Shown here in pieces: positions 43,237 through 52,131 of a DNA stretch of 64,000 nucleotides. The notes under the pieces were generated by a model that did no database searches, had not been told where the DNA came from, and saw only the letters and a list, made by a program, of their open reading frames with translations. This DNA is from Pseudobowmanella zhangzhouensis (GTDB taxonomy: Bacteria > Pseudomonadota > Gammaproteobacteria > Enterobacterales > Alteromonadaceae). The position numbers and the translations under genes are program-made. The stretch lies in NCBI RefSeq assembly GCF_042662685.1, contig NZ_JBHSYO010000003.1, positions 372,001-436,000 on the forward strand, in the 5' to 3' direction. Within the stretch, counting starts at the first letter, position 1; each line of letters starts with the position of its first letter.

Positions 43237-44679
43237 ATGTTTGGTCGGCGCTGGCAGGCATTACCTGACGCAATGAAACAGGCGCTGTTGTACGCAGTGT
43301 CACTGGCCGCGGTAAAAGGTGTCGGCTTACTGCTTATTCCGGTCATGACTCACTCGCTGACCGTGGCTGACTATGGCCGGCTGGACATTCTGCAAACCCT
43401 GGCAGATTTATTGAGCATCGTGATTGGTATGGGGTTGGCGGATACCCTGTTCCGCTTTGCTGGCGCGGCGGAAACCCACCAGCAAAAGCAACAGGTCGCA
43501 GCCGATTTACTGGGTATGGCGCTGATTATCGGTTTGCTCACCCTACTCATTACCCAACTGGCCGCGCCGACTATTCAGCACTGGCTACCCGGTGACGTAT
43601 CGCTGTTACAGGTCAGGCTGTTATTGGGGTGTCTTGCCATTGGCGGTGTCAGTACCTTATCGCTGAGCTATTTGCGCCTCAATGAAGACGCTGCCGGTTA
43701 TGCGTGGCTCAGCATCGCCCGCGTGGTAGCGCAAGCGGCGCTGGCTGTAGCATTTCTCACCGCAGGCTTCGGCGTTACAGGTGTCATGTGGGCAAGCTTA
43801 CTGGCCGCCACTGCGGTTGGTATATGGCTGTTTAGCCTGCAATTACGCCAAACCGGCATTCGATTTAATTTTACCGCGACTCTGGGTTACCTGCGCTATG
43901 GCAGTCCCCTTATCCTGGTTGGCATGGCCGGCTTTGTATTAGGCAGTTTTGACCGCTGGCTACTGGCCGGAGCAGTCGGCCCGGCGGCCATGGCATTGTA
44001 CGCTCTGGCTGCCAAGCTCGGGCTGGTCACAGCGCTGATGATCCAACCCTTTGAATTGTGGTGGCTGCCTCGGCGTTTCGCGACCCTGCAGGGCGCTAAC
44101 GGCCCGCAGCGCTGCGTCAGGATGACCACTATCGGTGTGTTAATCGGTCTGAGCGCCGCGTTACTGGTCAGCATGGCCGGTCCGGTGTTGGTACGCTGGC
44201 TCACGCCACCCCCTTATCATGCGGCCACTGACTATGTGCCATTTATGGCGGTGATCGCCGTACTGCATTCCATGAACGGATTATTCGTGATGGGATGTTA
44301 TCAGCGCCATACCCGGTTGCCCGCCATGATAGACAGCGTGGCGGCGCTAATGGCGCTATGTGGCTATTTGCTATTGATCCCAGAGCACGGCGCATGGGGC
44401 GCAATATTCGCGACCTTGCTGGCTTTAACCACGCGACTTGTCGCCACCATCTGGATCAGCCAGCGTTGCTTGCCTCTGCCGTTCGCCTACCGTCGCCTCG
44501 TTGCGCTGGTGTTAATCAGCCTGTTATTTGGCCTGAGCCTGTGCCAGCTAAACGACGTGCTGCTGCGCACCCTGGCCGGTGTGGCCGCGGTGAGCGGAGT
44601 CTGGTTACTGGCCATCCTGTTGCGCCTGGTTGCGCTGCCATTTACACGGCTTAATTCGCCACAACAGGCCCACCCCTGA
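43237..44679 (+). CDS. Polysaccharide flippase (Wzx/MATE type)
   Basis: 480 residues with about 12-14 hydrophobic helices. The N-terminal ALLYAVSLAAVKGVGLLLIPVMTHSLTVADYG region is characteristic of the O-antigen/polysaccharide flippase (PST) family. It moves undecaprenyl-linked repeat units across the inner membrane. It starts 2 bp after the DUF4114 stop and its last base overlaps the next start, so it is in the same operon. The V. fischeri syp locus also encodes a flippase-type protein. Confidence 0.9.
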   Translation: MFGRRWQALPDAMKQALLYAVSLAAVKGVGLLLIPVMTHSLTVADYGRLDILQTLADLLSIVIGMGLADTLFRFAGAAETHQQKQQVAADLLGMALIIGLLTLLITQLAAPTIQHWLPGDVSLLQVRLLLGCLAIGGVSTLSLSYLRLNEDAAGYAWLSIARVVAQAALAVAFLTAGFGVTGVMWASLLAATAVGIWLFSLQLRQTGIRFNFTATLGYLRYGSPLILVGMAGFVLGSFDRWLLAGAVGPAAMALYALAAKLGLVTALMIQPFELWWLPRRFATLQGANGPQRCVRMTTIGVLIGLSAALLVSMAGPVLVRWLTPPPYHAATDYVPFMAVIAVLHSMNGLFVMGCYQRHTRLPAMIDSVAALMALCGYLLLIPEHGAWGAIFATLLALTTRLVATIWISQRCLPLPFAYRRLVALVLISLLFGLSLCQLNDVLLRTLAGVAAVSGVWLLAILLRLVALPFTRLNSPQQAHP

Positions 44680-46049
44680 TGATGCCGGACAGCACGTCAT
44701 CGTCCCGCCAGTTTGCTGTGGCTGCGACTGTTAGCGTGCTGCTTGGCCTGATTTGGTGGAAGCTCCCCCATCCTGTTCTGGCCGGTGCAGGGCTGTTGCC
44801 ACTGCTGCTGGTGCTGACCCTGCGCGCCCCATTTTTACTGATGCTCGGCTTTGTGATTTTCTCATTTTTCCGTATTCACGAAGTCTTTCCCCAGTTGTAT
44901 CCGCTGCGCATCCCACAGTTGTTGGCGGCTGGCACACTAGCGTCACTAGCCTTCAATTGGTTTGCCGGCCATATCAAGCCATTCTGGAGCCGCGAACTGT
45001 GGATCTTCGCGACATTTTTTATGCTGGTCACCATTGGCGTTTTCGTCGCTACCAACCGTGCCGAAGCCATGGGCAGTTATACCGGTACCTATATCAAGAT
45101 CGCGATTATCCTGATTGCGTTCGCCTGGTTGTGCACCACCAGCCGCCACTTCGCAGTAAGTGCGGTGTCTATTGTCATCGCCGGATTGTGCGTCGGCGTG
45201 GTGGCACTCAGCAATAAAGCGGCAGGCATTGGTCTGGTAGAAGGTACCCGGGTCACCATTGGGCGGGATATCGGTTCGATGCTGGGCGATCCTAACGATC
45301 TGGCCCTGGTATTGCTCTTTCCAGCCAGTTTCGCACTGGCCATGTTACTCACCAAACACACCGGCAAGCTTGCCTCCCTGCTGGGCTTAATTGGGGTCAT
45401 AACGGTATTTAGTGCCATCATTGCCACCCAAAGTCGCGGTGGATTATTGGGGATCTGTGCGGTCAGCGGCGTATTTGGTTACCGCAAAATAAAATCCAAA
45501 CTCTTGCTCGGCGTGATTGGCGCCATGGCGCTGATGGTGCTGTTTGTGTTGGCTGGGGTCAGCGACCGCGCCTCTGGCGGTGCCCATGAGGAGGGCATCG
45601 ATGAGTCTGCCATGGGTCGCATACACGCATGGAACGCGGCGTTTAATATGGCGTTGGCTCACCCTGTGTCCGGCGTCGGACTGAATAACTTTCTATCTAA
45701 CTATTTTCAGTACAGTGATTTCTGGGATGGTCAGAACCATGCGGTGCACAGCACCTGGTTCGGCGTAATGGCCGAGACCGGACTGCTGGGTTTTATGGTA
45801 TTTGTGGTGATGATCATCATGGTGGTGCGACTGGCATTATTGAGCGTGCTGCAACTGGACAAACACCCCGGCCGGGAACATGTGTGGGCCAGTGTACTGG
45901 CGCAGGCGACGTTGTCAGGGCTGGCCGGATTTATGATCTCCGGCACATTCCTGACCATGGGGTTTACCTGGCCCCTGTATATTCTGATGGGGCTGGCCGT
46001 CGCGGTCGATCGCTACTGTCAGCGTCTGCCCGCACCGCCATTGCCCTGA
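44679..46049 (+). CDS. O-antigen polymerase/ligase (SypK/Wzy-like)
   Basis: 456 residues with about 11-12 hydrophobic helices. The Wzy/WaaL family loop is seen (large periplasmic segment with HAWNAAFNMALAHPVSGVGLNNF, then NHAVHSTWFGVMAETG). Polymerises repeat units, or ligates polymer to a lipid or protein. Last gene of the operon, ending in front of a short hairpin (46049-46067) shared with the convergent SDR gene. Confidence 0.9.
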   Translation: MMPDSTSSSRQFAVAATVSVLLGLIWWKLPHPVLAGAGLLPLLLVLTLRAPFLLMLGFVIFSFFRIHEVFPQLYPLRIPQLLAAGTLASLAFNWFAGHIKPFWSRELWIFATFFMLVTIGVFVATNRAEAMGSYTGTYIKIAIILIAFAWLCTTSRHFAVSAVSIVIAGLCVGVVALSNKAAGIGLVEGTRVTIGRDIGSMLGDPNDLALVLLFPASFALAMLLTKHTGKLASLLGLIGVITVFSAIIATQSRGGLLGICAVSGVFGYRKIKSKLLLGVIGAMALMVLFVLAGVSDRASGGAHEEGIDESAMGRIHAWNAAFNMALAHPVSGVGLNNFLSNYFQYSDFWDGQNHAVHSTWFGVMAETGLLGFMVFVVMIIMVVRLALLSVLQLDKHPGREHVWASVLAQATLSGLAGFMISGTFLTMGFTWPLYILMGLAVAVDRYCQRLPAPPLP

Positions 46050-46066
46050 GCCAGCAAGGTACTGGC

Positions 46067-46819
46067 TTAACTCATTTTGCGGATCATGCTGTCCGGCGCG
46101 ATGCGCAGCACCCAATGCAATAGCGCCCACGGCCAGGACGGCACATAGGCATTGGCTTTTTCTTTTTCGATGGCACCGACCATGGCTTTGCAGCCGGTTT
46201 CGGTATCCACAATAAACGGTACTTTTTCGACCTTTTCATTGATTTCACTGCGGATAAAGCCCGGGTGAATGCAGGTTACCCTGATTGGCGTATTCGCCAC
46301 ATCGATGCGCATGCCTTCGGACATGGATGTCAGCGCCGCTTTCGTTGCTGCATACACTGTCATCGCGCGGCGAAAACCGCGCACCGCGCTGATGGATGAA
46401 ATGGTCACCAGATGCCCGGCGTTTTGCTCACGGAAGATTTCCATCGCCGCTTCACACTGCGCCAGTGCCGCAACAAAGTTGGTTTCTGCAGTTTGTTTGT
46501 TGGCATGGAAGTAACCGGTACCGACAGAGGCACCTTTGCCCATCCCGGCATTAACGATTACCCGATCCAGCTTGCCGAATTCCTGCTGGAATTCACGAAA
46601 CACGCGGAATACATCCTCGTGTTGATTCACATCCAGCGCTTTAACCAGCACTTTGATATTTGGGTTGATATCCAGCAACTGCGCTTTGAGATCTTCCAGT
46701 CGCTCGGTACGGCGGGCGCACAGCGCCAGATCCCGTCCCAGTTTGGCAAATTCAATCGCCATACCGCGCCCCAGGCCAGAACTGGCACCGGTAATTAAAA
46801 TGCTTTGTCGTACTGACAT
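46067..46819 (-). CDS. Short-chain dehydrogenase/reductase
   Basis: 250 residues. NAD(P)-binding TGASSGLGRG (about 10-19), NAG (VNAGMGKG) and the catalytic Ser...Tyr-x3-Lys (SSISAVR and YAATKAAL). The C-terminal WALLHWVLRIAP may attach to the membrane. It is the last of a five-gene minus-strand group with lipid-type enzymes. The substrate is unknown but a lipid carbonyl is plausible. Confidence 0.88.
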   Translation of the reverse strand: MSVRQSILITGASSGLGRGMAIEFAKLGRDLALCARRTERLEDLKAQLLDINPNIKVLVKALDVNQHEDVFRVFREFQQEFGKLDRVIVNAGMGKGASVGTGYFHANKQTAETNFVAALAQCEAAMEIFREQNAGHLVTISSISAVRGFRRAMTVYAATKAALTSMSEGMRIDVANTPIRVTCIHPGFIRSEINEKVEKVPFIVDTETGCKAMVGAIEKEKANAYVPSWPWALLHWVLRIAPDSMIRKMS

Positions 46820-46828
46820 AAAACGTCC

Positions 46829-47521
46829 TTAGCTATAGGTTATCAGGGTTTTATCCCCCAACACCTCAAAAATATCATGATTGTTTAACGTCGACAGGCT
46901 GGCTTTGCCATTGCCGCGGGTGACAATTTTGCTCACCCCACCATTGACCAGTGTCCAGTTGATACGCATAAAGTCCTCGGCTTTTAAGCCAAGCAGTTTA
47001 CTCGCCACCAATGAGATGGGCCCTCCCGAGGTAAACACCAGCTGGGTTTTGGCCGGGTGCGCCAGCACCTCGCTCAGCCCATCGATGACCCGGGTTTTAA
47101 AGCTGTGCCAGTTTTCCTGGTATTCATCGCTGTCAGGTTGTGAGGTCCAGCGCGCCATTGCCTGCATAAAAGTGCGCTGCAACACCGCCATCGGATCATC
47201 CTGCCCGGCCAGAAACGCACGGGTACTGGCCGGTGTCAGCATATTCGGTTCATACACTCCGAGAATGTTCTGGTGAGGATATTCGTTCCAGCGTGGATCC
47301 TGAGTGTGGCTATGCTCACTGGCCAATTCCGCCAGTGCATTTTGCATGGTTTGTTGATGGCGCAGCATGCCGCCAACCACCACATGGTCTGGCGTAATAT
47401 GCCGCGCCGCCAGCCCCTTGCCGAGCAAACTGGCCTGCTGATGTCCCAGTGGCGACAGCGCGTCGTAGTCATCGGCGTGAAAACTGGCCTGCCCGTGGCG
47501 AATTAAATAAATCACCGCCAT
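46829..47521 (-). CDS. Histidine phosphatase family protein
   Basis: 230 residues. N-terminal catalytic motif LIRHGQASFHADDYDALSPLG (RHG with nucleophilic His) of the phosphoglycerate mutase/acid phosphatase superfamily, with a later acidic GGPIS region. It overlaps the upstream kinase gene by 1 bp and is in the acyl-CoA operon. It could remove a phosphate added by the adjacent phosphotransferase, but the actual substrate is unknown. Confidence 0.85.
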   Translation of the reverse strand: MAVIYLIRHGQASFHADDYDALSPLGHQQASLLGKGLAARHITPDHVVVGGMLRHQQTMQNALAELASEHSHTQDPRWNEYPHQNILGVYEPNMLTPASTRAFLAGQDDPMAVLQRTFMQAMARWTSQPDSDEYQENWHSFKTRVIDGLSEVLAHPAKTQLVFTSGGPISLVASKLLGLKAEDFMRINWTLVNGGVSKIVTRGNGKASLSTLNNHDIFEVLGDKTLITYS

Positions 47522-48591
47522 TAACGTCGCCCCTGTTTAATCGCCTTTTTGCAGCGCCACAGCAGGTAGTGCACAAAAATCCAAAAGTTTTTAAACGCCG
47601 GATTACGGGTCTGTTTATGGTGGTAGCGGTAATAGATTTGCTGGGCGATGACCGCGAGGCGGAACAAGCCATACACCTCATAAAAGGTAAAATCTTCGGC
47701 ACTGCGGCCGGTTTTCTGCAAGTAATACTCCACCACCTGTTTACGGGTAAACATACCCGGCAGATGGGTTGGCTGCCGGCGGGTCGACTGGGCAAGAAAA
47801 TCGTCGTCCGCTTCCACCCAATAGGCCAGCGTATTGCCCAAATCCATCAGTGGATCGCCAAGCGTGGCTAATTCCCAGTCCAGCACACCGATAACCTCTG
47901 TCGGGTTGTCCGGGTTGAGTACCACATTATCAAAACGAAAATCGTTATGCGTCAGGCAAATGTGTTCACTGGCGGGCATATTTTCCGCCAGCCATTTCAT
48001 CACGGCCTTACCCGATGGCACATTCCAGGTTTTGGCTTGCTGATAACGCTGTGACCAGCCATCAATCTGGCGCTGCACATAGCCCTCCCCCTTGGCCAGA
48101 TTACTTAGCCCGGCCTGGTGAATATCAATTTGGTGCAGTTCAATCATGCAATCCAGCACGTTTTCACACAGCTGGCGGGTCTGCTCTGGTGTCATATCGA
48201 CACCGCGGGGCAGATTTTTGCGCGGAATAATGCCGGTGAGCTTTTCCATCACATAAAAATCGCCCCCCAACACGGCCTCGTCCTCACACAGTGCCAGCAT
48301 CTCTGGCACATAGCGGTAGACGGGCTTGATCGCCCGCTGTAAGCGAAACTCGCGCCCCATATCGTGCGCGCCTTTAGCCTTGGTGCCTTTGGGGGCTCTG
48401 CGTAAAATCACCTCGCGCTGTGGATAATGCAGACAATAGGTCCAGTTCGACGCGCCACCGCTGTATTGGGTCACCTCGGGCGAGCCGCTGAGTCCGGCAA
48501 CCTGACCCTGCAGCCAGTTATTTACCGGCTCAAGCGGTAACTCTTCACCACTTCGCACCGCTTTGGCCTGATCGATTACCGATTTACTCAC
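47521..48591 (-). CDS. Acyl-CoA-associated phosphotransferase (ACAD10/11 kinase type)
   Basis: 356 residues, aminoglycoside-phosphotransferase fold. Catalytic loop LTHNDFRFDNVVL and metal-binding VIGVLDWELATLGDPLMDLGNTLAYW (as two motifs). This subfamily is found beside, or fused to, acyl-CoA dehydrogenases. In levulinate degradation (LvaA) and in ACAD10/11 it phosphorylates 4-hydroxyacyl-CoA. Here the dehydrogenase is two genes upstream in the same operon. That supports the role, but no substrate is shown. Confidence 0.85.
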   Translation of the reverse strand: MSKSVIDQAKAVRSGEELPLEPVNNWLQGQVAGLSGSPEVTQYSGGASNWTYCLHYPQREVILRRAPKGTKAKGAHDMGREFRLQRAIKPVYRYVPEMLALCEDEAVLGGDFYVMEKLTGIIPRKNLPRGVDMTPEQTRQLCENVLDCMIELHQIDIHQAGLSNLAKGEGYVQRQIDGWSQRYQQAKTWNVPSGKAVMKWLAENMPASEHICLTHNDFRFDNVVLNPDNPTEVIGVLDWELATLGDPLMDLGNTLAYWVEADDDFLAQSTRRQPTHLPGMFTRKQVVEYYLQKTGRSAEDFTFYEVYGLFRLAVIAQQIYYRYHHKQTRNPAFKNFWIFVHYLLWRCKKAIKQGRR

Positions 48592-49426
48592 CCTTACGCT
48601 CCTGATGTTCAGCCAGCATGCGTTTCACCATGCCGCCGGTTTTCTTCGCCATGGTGGCCAGATAACGAGGGCGCGACAGGAACTTCTTCAGCCGGTATGC
48701 CAGGCGCCCTTCCGGATGGGTAACAATCAAAAATTGCTGTTTTTCCACCGCATCGAGAATATACGCCGCCACTTGTTCGGTGGTCATGGTGGCCTTGTCG
48801 AACATACGATCCATCATCATCCGCGCCGTAGGCTCTGAGGTACGCATGGACTCATCCAGATTGGTTTTGAAAAAGCTCGGACACACCACATGCACGTCGA
48901 TGTTCTGCGGCTTAAATTCCAGATACCAGGTCTCCGACAGCCCGACCACCGCGGCTTTGGCCGCATTATAGCTGCCCATACAGGGCACCGGCGTGATACC
49001 GGCCTGTGAGGCAATATTGATAAAGCGGCCGCTGCCCTGCTTGCGAAACATCGGCAAAAAACGCTGGCTAACGCGCACCATGCCCAGCACATTGATATCC
49101 ATCACCCATTGCCACTGCTCGATACTCTCACCCAGTAGGCTACCGCCGGTAGCAACACCGGCATTGTTGACCACGGTATCCACCCCGCCCCAGCGCGTCT
49201 GCAGGATATTGGCCAACTCGCTGATGTCGGACTCGGAGGTAATATCACAATGCACATACAGCACATCCGCCACCTGCCCTTGCAGCTGGCTGACCACCTC
49301 TTGGCCGCGTTCGTCGTTCACATCGGCGATACAGATTTTCGCCTGCTTGCCTAACCGCTTGGCCCAGGTTTCTGCCAGGCCTTTGCCCAAGCCCGATGCC
49401 GCGCCGGTAATTAAAATCCGCTGCAT
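48584..49426 (-). CDS. Short-chain dehydrogenase/reductase
   Basis: 280 residues from ATG 49426, chosen because it starts 1 bp after the dehydrogenase stop and directly precedes the cofactor motif ILITGAASGLGKG. A longer frame begins at 49525 inside the upstream gene and is rejected. NNAGVATGG and the YNAAKAA active-site segment are present. It probably oxidises or reduces a hydroxyacyl or keto group in the same pathway. Confidence 0.88.
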   Translation of the reverse strand: MQRILITGAASGLGKGLAETWAKRLGKQAKICIADVNDERGQEVVSQLQGQVADVLYVHCDITSESDISELANILQTRWGGVDTVVNNAGVATGGSLLGESIEQWQWVMDINVLGMVRVSQRFLPMFRKQGSGRFINIASQAGITPVPCMGSYNAAKAAVVGLSETWYLEFKPQNIDVHVVCPSFFKTNLDESMRTSEPTARMMMDRMFDKATMTTEQVAAYILDAVEKQQFLIVTHPEGRLAYRLKKFLSRPRYLATMAKKTGGMVKRMLAEHQERKGE

Positions 49427-49427
49427 A

Positions 49428-50654
49428 TTAACGTCCTGTGTATTTGGCCAGTTCCAGCCGCGAAACCATGCCCATGTGTACTTCATCCGGGCCGTCTGCA
49501 ATACGCAGAATCCGCCCCATGGCATTAAAGTATGTCAGCGGCAGATCGTCATTCACGCCCGCCCCGCCGAACATCTGGATAGCCATATCAGACACCCGTT
49601 GCAACATATTTGGCACCACCACTTTAATGCTGGAGATATCGGTCATGGCCTGTTTTACCCCCAGCTTATCGATTTTCCACGCAGCCTGTAAGGTCAGCAA
49701 GCGCGCCTGGTCGATCAGCATCCGCGCCTCGGCCACCCGTTCCAGGTTACCACCGAGCTTAATCAGCGGTTTACCGAACGCCTGACGGGATAGCCCGCGT
49801 TTAATCATCAGCTCCAGTGCCCGCTCTGCCGCACCAATGGCGCGCATACAATGGTGAATACGCCCCGGGCCTAAACGCCCCTGCGCAATGGCAAAGCCTT
49901 TGCCCATGCCAACCAGCAGATTGCTTTTCGGCACGCGCACATCAGTAAACAGCACTTCACCGTGGCCATAGGGCGCATCGTAATCGCCACAGGCGGTCAG
50001 CATGCGCTGGATCTCCACACCGGGGCTATCCAGCGGCACAATCACCATGGAATGCTGATTATGTTTATCATTGTCCGGATTGGACAAGCCCATAAAAATC
50101 GCGACTTTGGCATCCGGATGGCCCAGGCCGGTGGTCCACCATTTGCGCCCATTGAGCACCAACTCATCACCATCTTCTACTATGGTGGCCTGCATATTGG
50201 TGGCATCGGATGACGCCACCTCAGGTTCGGTCATGGCAAATACCGAGCGGATCTCGCCAGACAGCAGTGGCATCAGCCAGCTATTTTGCTGGGCCTGATT
50301 ACCAAAGTGATACAACACTTCCATATTGCCGGTATCCGGCGCATTACAGTTAAACAGCTCGGCGGCAAACGCGACTTTGCCCATTTCTTCCGCCAGCGGC
50401 GCGTAATCCAGGCAACTTAGCCCCGCGCCTAATTCGGCATCCGGCAAAAATAAATTCCACAACCCCGCCTCGCGGGCTTGTTGTTTAAGGGTATGGATCG
50501 CCGCAGGCACCTGCCAGTGGCGAAAATCACGCCCCTCATTGAGCCGCTTGTTGTCGGCCAGAATCGCCTTTTCCTGCGGGTAGACATGCTCCTGCATAAA
50601 GGCTTTGAGGCGCGCCTGATACTGCTGTGATTTCTCGCTGTGACTAAAGTCCAT
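49428..50654 (-). CDS. Acyl-CoA dehydrogenase
   Basis: 408 residues. Family motifs are VFAMTEPEVASSDATNM (substrate/FAD contacts), GRKWWTTG and the C-terminal FGGAGVNDDLPL. It resembles the ACAD10/11 and FadE-type subgroup. First gene of the minus-strand operon and divergent from the LysR regulator, so probably under its control. Confidence 0.92.
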   Translation of the reverse strand: MDFSHSEKSQQYQARLKAFMQEHVYPQEKAILADNKRLNEGRDFRHWQVPAAIHTLKQQAREAGLWNLFLPDAELGAGLSCLDYAPLAEEMGKVAFAAELFNCNAPDTGNMEVLYHFGNQAQQNSWLMPLLSGEIRSVFAMTEPEVASSDATNMQATIVEDGDELVLNGRKWWTTGLGHPDAKVAIFMGLSNPDNDKHNQHSMVIVPLDSPGVEIQRMLTACGDYDAPYGHGEVLFTDVRVPKSNLLVGMGKGFAIAQGRLGPGRIHHCMRAIGAAERALELMIKRGLSRQAFGKPLIKLGGNLERVAEARMLIDQARLLTLQAAWKIDKLGVKQAMTDISSIKVVVPNMLQRVSDMAIQMFGGAGVNDDLPLTYFNAMGRILRIADGPDEVHMGMVSRLELAKYTGR

Positions 50655-50705
50655 GATTGCTGTCTCGCCAGATTAGGTCACCTCAGCTTACGCATAACTT
50701 TTATA

Positions 50706-50750
50706 TGAATGAAATGAATTTAATTGATAACCTACAATGAATTTCATTCA
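50706..50750. promoter_or_regulatory. Inverted repeat in divergent promoter region
   Basis: TGAATGAAAT (50706-50715) and its reverse complement ATTTCATTCA (50741-50750), 25 bp apart, between the acyl-CoA dehydrogenase and lysR genes. Likely operator for the divergent LysR-type regulator. Confidence 0.6.
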
Positions 50751-50762
50751 CAATAACCAGCC

Positions 50763-51692
50763 ATGCTCGATCCGAAAACCATCGCCCAACTGGATTTGAA
50801 TCTGCTCAAGGTATTTGAGGTGCTGTACCAACAGCGCAATATGTCGGCCGCCGCGCAGATTTTGTGTATCAGCCCCTCGGCGGTTAGCCATGCCATGCGC
50901 CGTTTGCGCACCACGTTGCAGGATGATTTATTCGTGCGTCAGGGCCAGCGCATGCAGCCAACGCCGGCATGTGAACGTATTGCACCGGCGCTGATTGCGG
51001 CGTTAACCCGCTTGCGTGAGGTGCTCAGCCAATGTGGTGAGTTTTCCCTTGCAACCAGCACCCAGACCTTTGTGCTGGCGATGCATGATGCGATAGAAGC
51101 AGTATTATTGCCGGCATTACTGCCCTTGTTGCAAAGCATGGCGCCGAATACCCGCTTACACAGCGTAAGAGTAGAGCGGGATAACATGCCAAAATTGCTC
51201 GCCTCCCGGCAACTGGATATGGCCATCGATGTGGCATTGCCGCTTAAAGCACCGATTCTGCACCGGCCCTTATCGCGGGATAAATTTGCCGTGCTGATGC
51301 GCCGCGACCATCCGCTGGCAACGGGTCTCAACCAGCAGACCTATCTGGCTGCACGGCATATCACCGTATCATCGCGTGCCAGTGGCCCGGCGCTGGAAGA
51401 CATCGGCCTGTTGCAACAAGGAGTGAACAGGGATATTCATTTGCGCTGTCAAAGCTATCACAGTGCCCGCCATCTGGTGTCGGGTTCAGATTTACTGCTA
51501 ACCCTGCCATGGCTGATTGGCCAGCACTTACAGTCACCCGCTACGCTGCTGTGTGACTTGCCCCTTAGCCTTGCGCCTATCGACTCACAAATTTACTGGC
51601 ACCAGCAGACCGATCAGGATCCGGCCCTGAGCTGGCTACGTGCGCAAATAGAACAGTTATTTGTTAGCGGGCAGTTAACGCAAGGCGCATGA
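50763..51692 (+). CDS. LysR-family transcriptional regulator
   Basis: 309 residues. N-terminal winged HTH LNLLKVFEVLYQQRNMSAAA and SPSAVSHAMRRLRTTLQDDLFVR, followed by a two-lobed effector domain. LysR regulators usually control the divergent gene in answer to a small molecule; here that would be the acyl-CoA operon. Its 3' end overlaps the convergent rimI by 29 bp. Confidence 0.92.
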   Translation: MLDPKTIAQLDLNLLKVFEVLYQQRNMSAAAQILCISPSAVSHAMRRLRTTLQDDLFVRQGQRMQPTPACERIAPALIAALTRLREVLSQCGEFSLATSTQTFVLAMHDAIEAVLLPALLPLLQSMAPNTRLHSVRVERDNMPKLLASRQLDMAIDVALPLKAPILHRPLSRDKFAVLMRRDHPLATGLNQQTYLAARHITVSSRASGPALEDIGLLQQGVNRDIHLRCQSYHSARHLVSGSDLLLTLPWLIGQHLQSPATLLCDLPLSLAPIDSQIYWHQQTDQDPALSWLRAQIEQLFVSGQLTQGA

Positions 51693-52131
51693 TACAGGCG
51701 TCTTCGCGGCCACTGGCGGTGGGGTAATAATTTTTACGTACATCGATATGGCTGAAACCACAGGCCTGATACAGGCTAACGGCGGTGTGATTGGACGCTC
51801 TGACTTCAAGAAAGATCATACTGGCAGCCCGTTTGGCAGACTCGCTGATCACATGTAACAGCAATTGTTTGCCCAGCCCCTGCCCTCGGGCAGACGGCAC
51901 CACCCCCACGTCCATCAGGGTCACTTCATCCAACACCTGATGGCACAGGTAATAACCTTGCACGTCATTACCTGCGGTAATCACATAACTAAAGTACGGC
52001 GCACTGAGGCCATCGGCAAAGGTGTTTTTCGACCAGGGAAATGACTGACAGGTGCAATGCACCGAATAGGCCGCGTCCAGCGTATCGGCACTAAGTGCGA
52101 CTAGTTCTGCCATGTTTGCAGGACTTGCCAT
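51664..52131 (-). CDS. rimI: Ribosomal protein S18 alanine N-acetyltransferase RimI
   Basis: 155-residue GNAT protein. Acetyl-CoA-binding loop VVPSARGQGLGKQLL, then ASNHTAVSLYQACGF, and the RimI-type FLEVRASN. Acetylates the N-terminus of S18. It overlaps holD by about 30 bp; an inner ATG at 52113 could be the true start. The holD-rimI pair is standard in gammaproteobacteria. Confidence 0.92.
   Translation of the reverse strand: MASPANMAELVALSADTLDAAYSVHCTCQSFPWSKNTFADGLSAPYFSYVITAGNDVQGYYLCHQVLDEVTLMDVGVVPSARGQGLGKQLLLHVISESAKRAASMIFLEVRASNHTAVSLYQACGFSHIDVRKNYYPTASGREDACIMRLALTAR

Noticed and set aside
46049..46067. AGCCAG/CTGGCT hairpin as a terminator
   Set aside because: Six-base arms and no T-run; noted but too weak to list.
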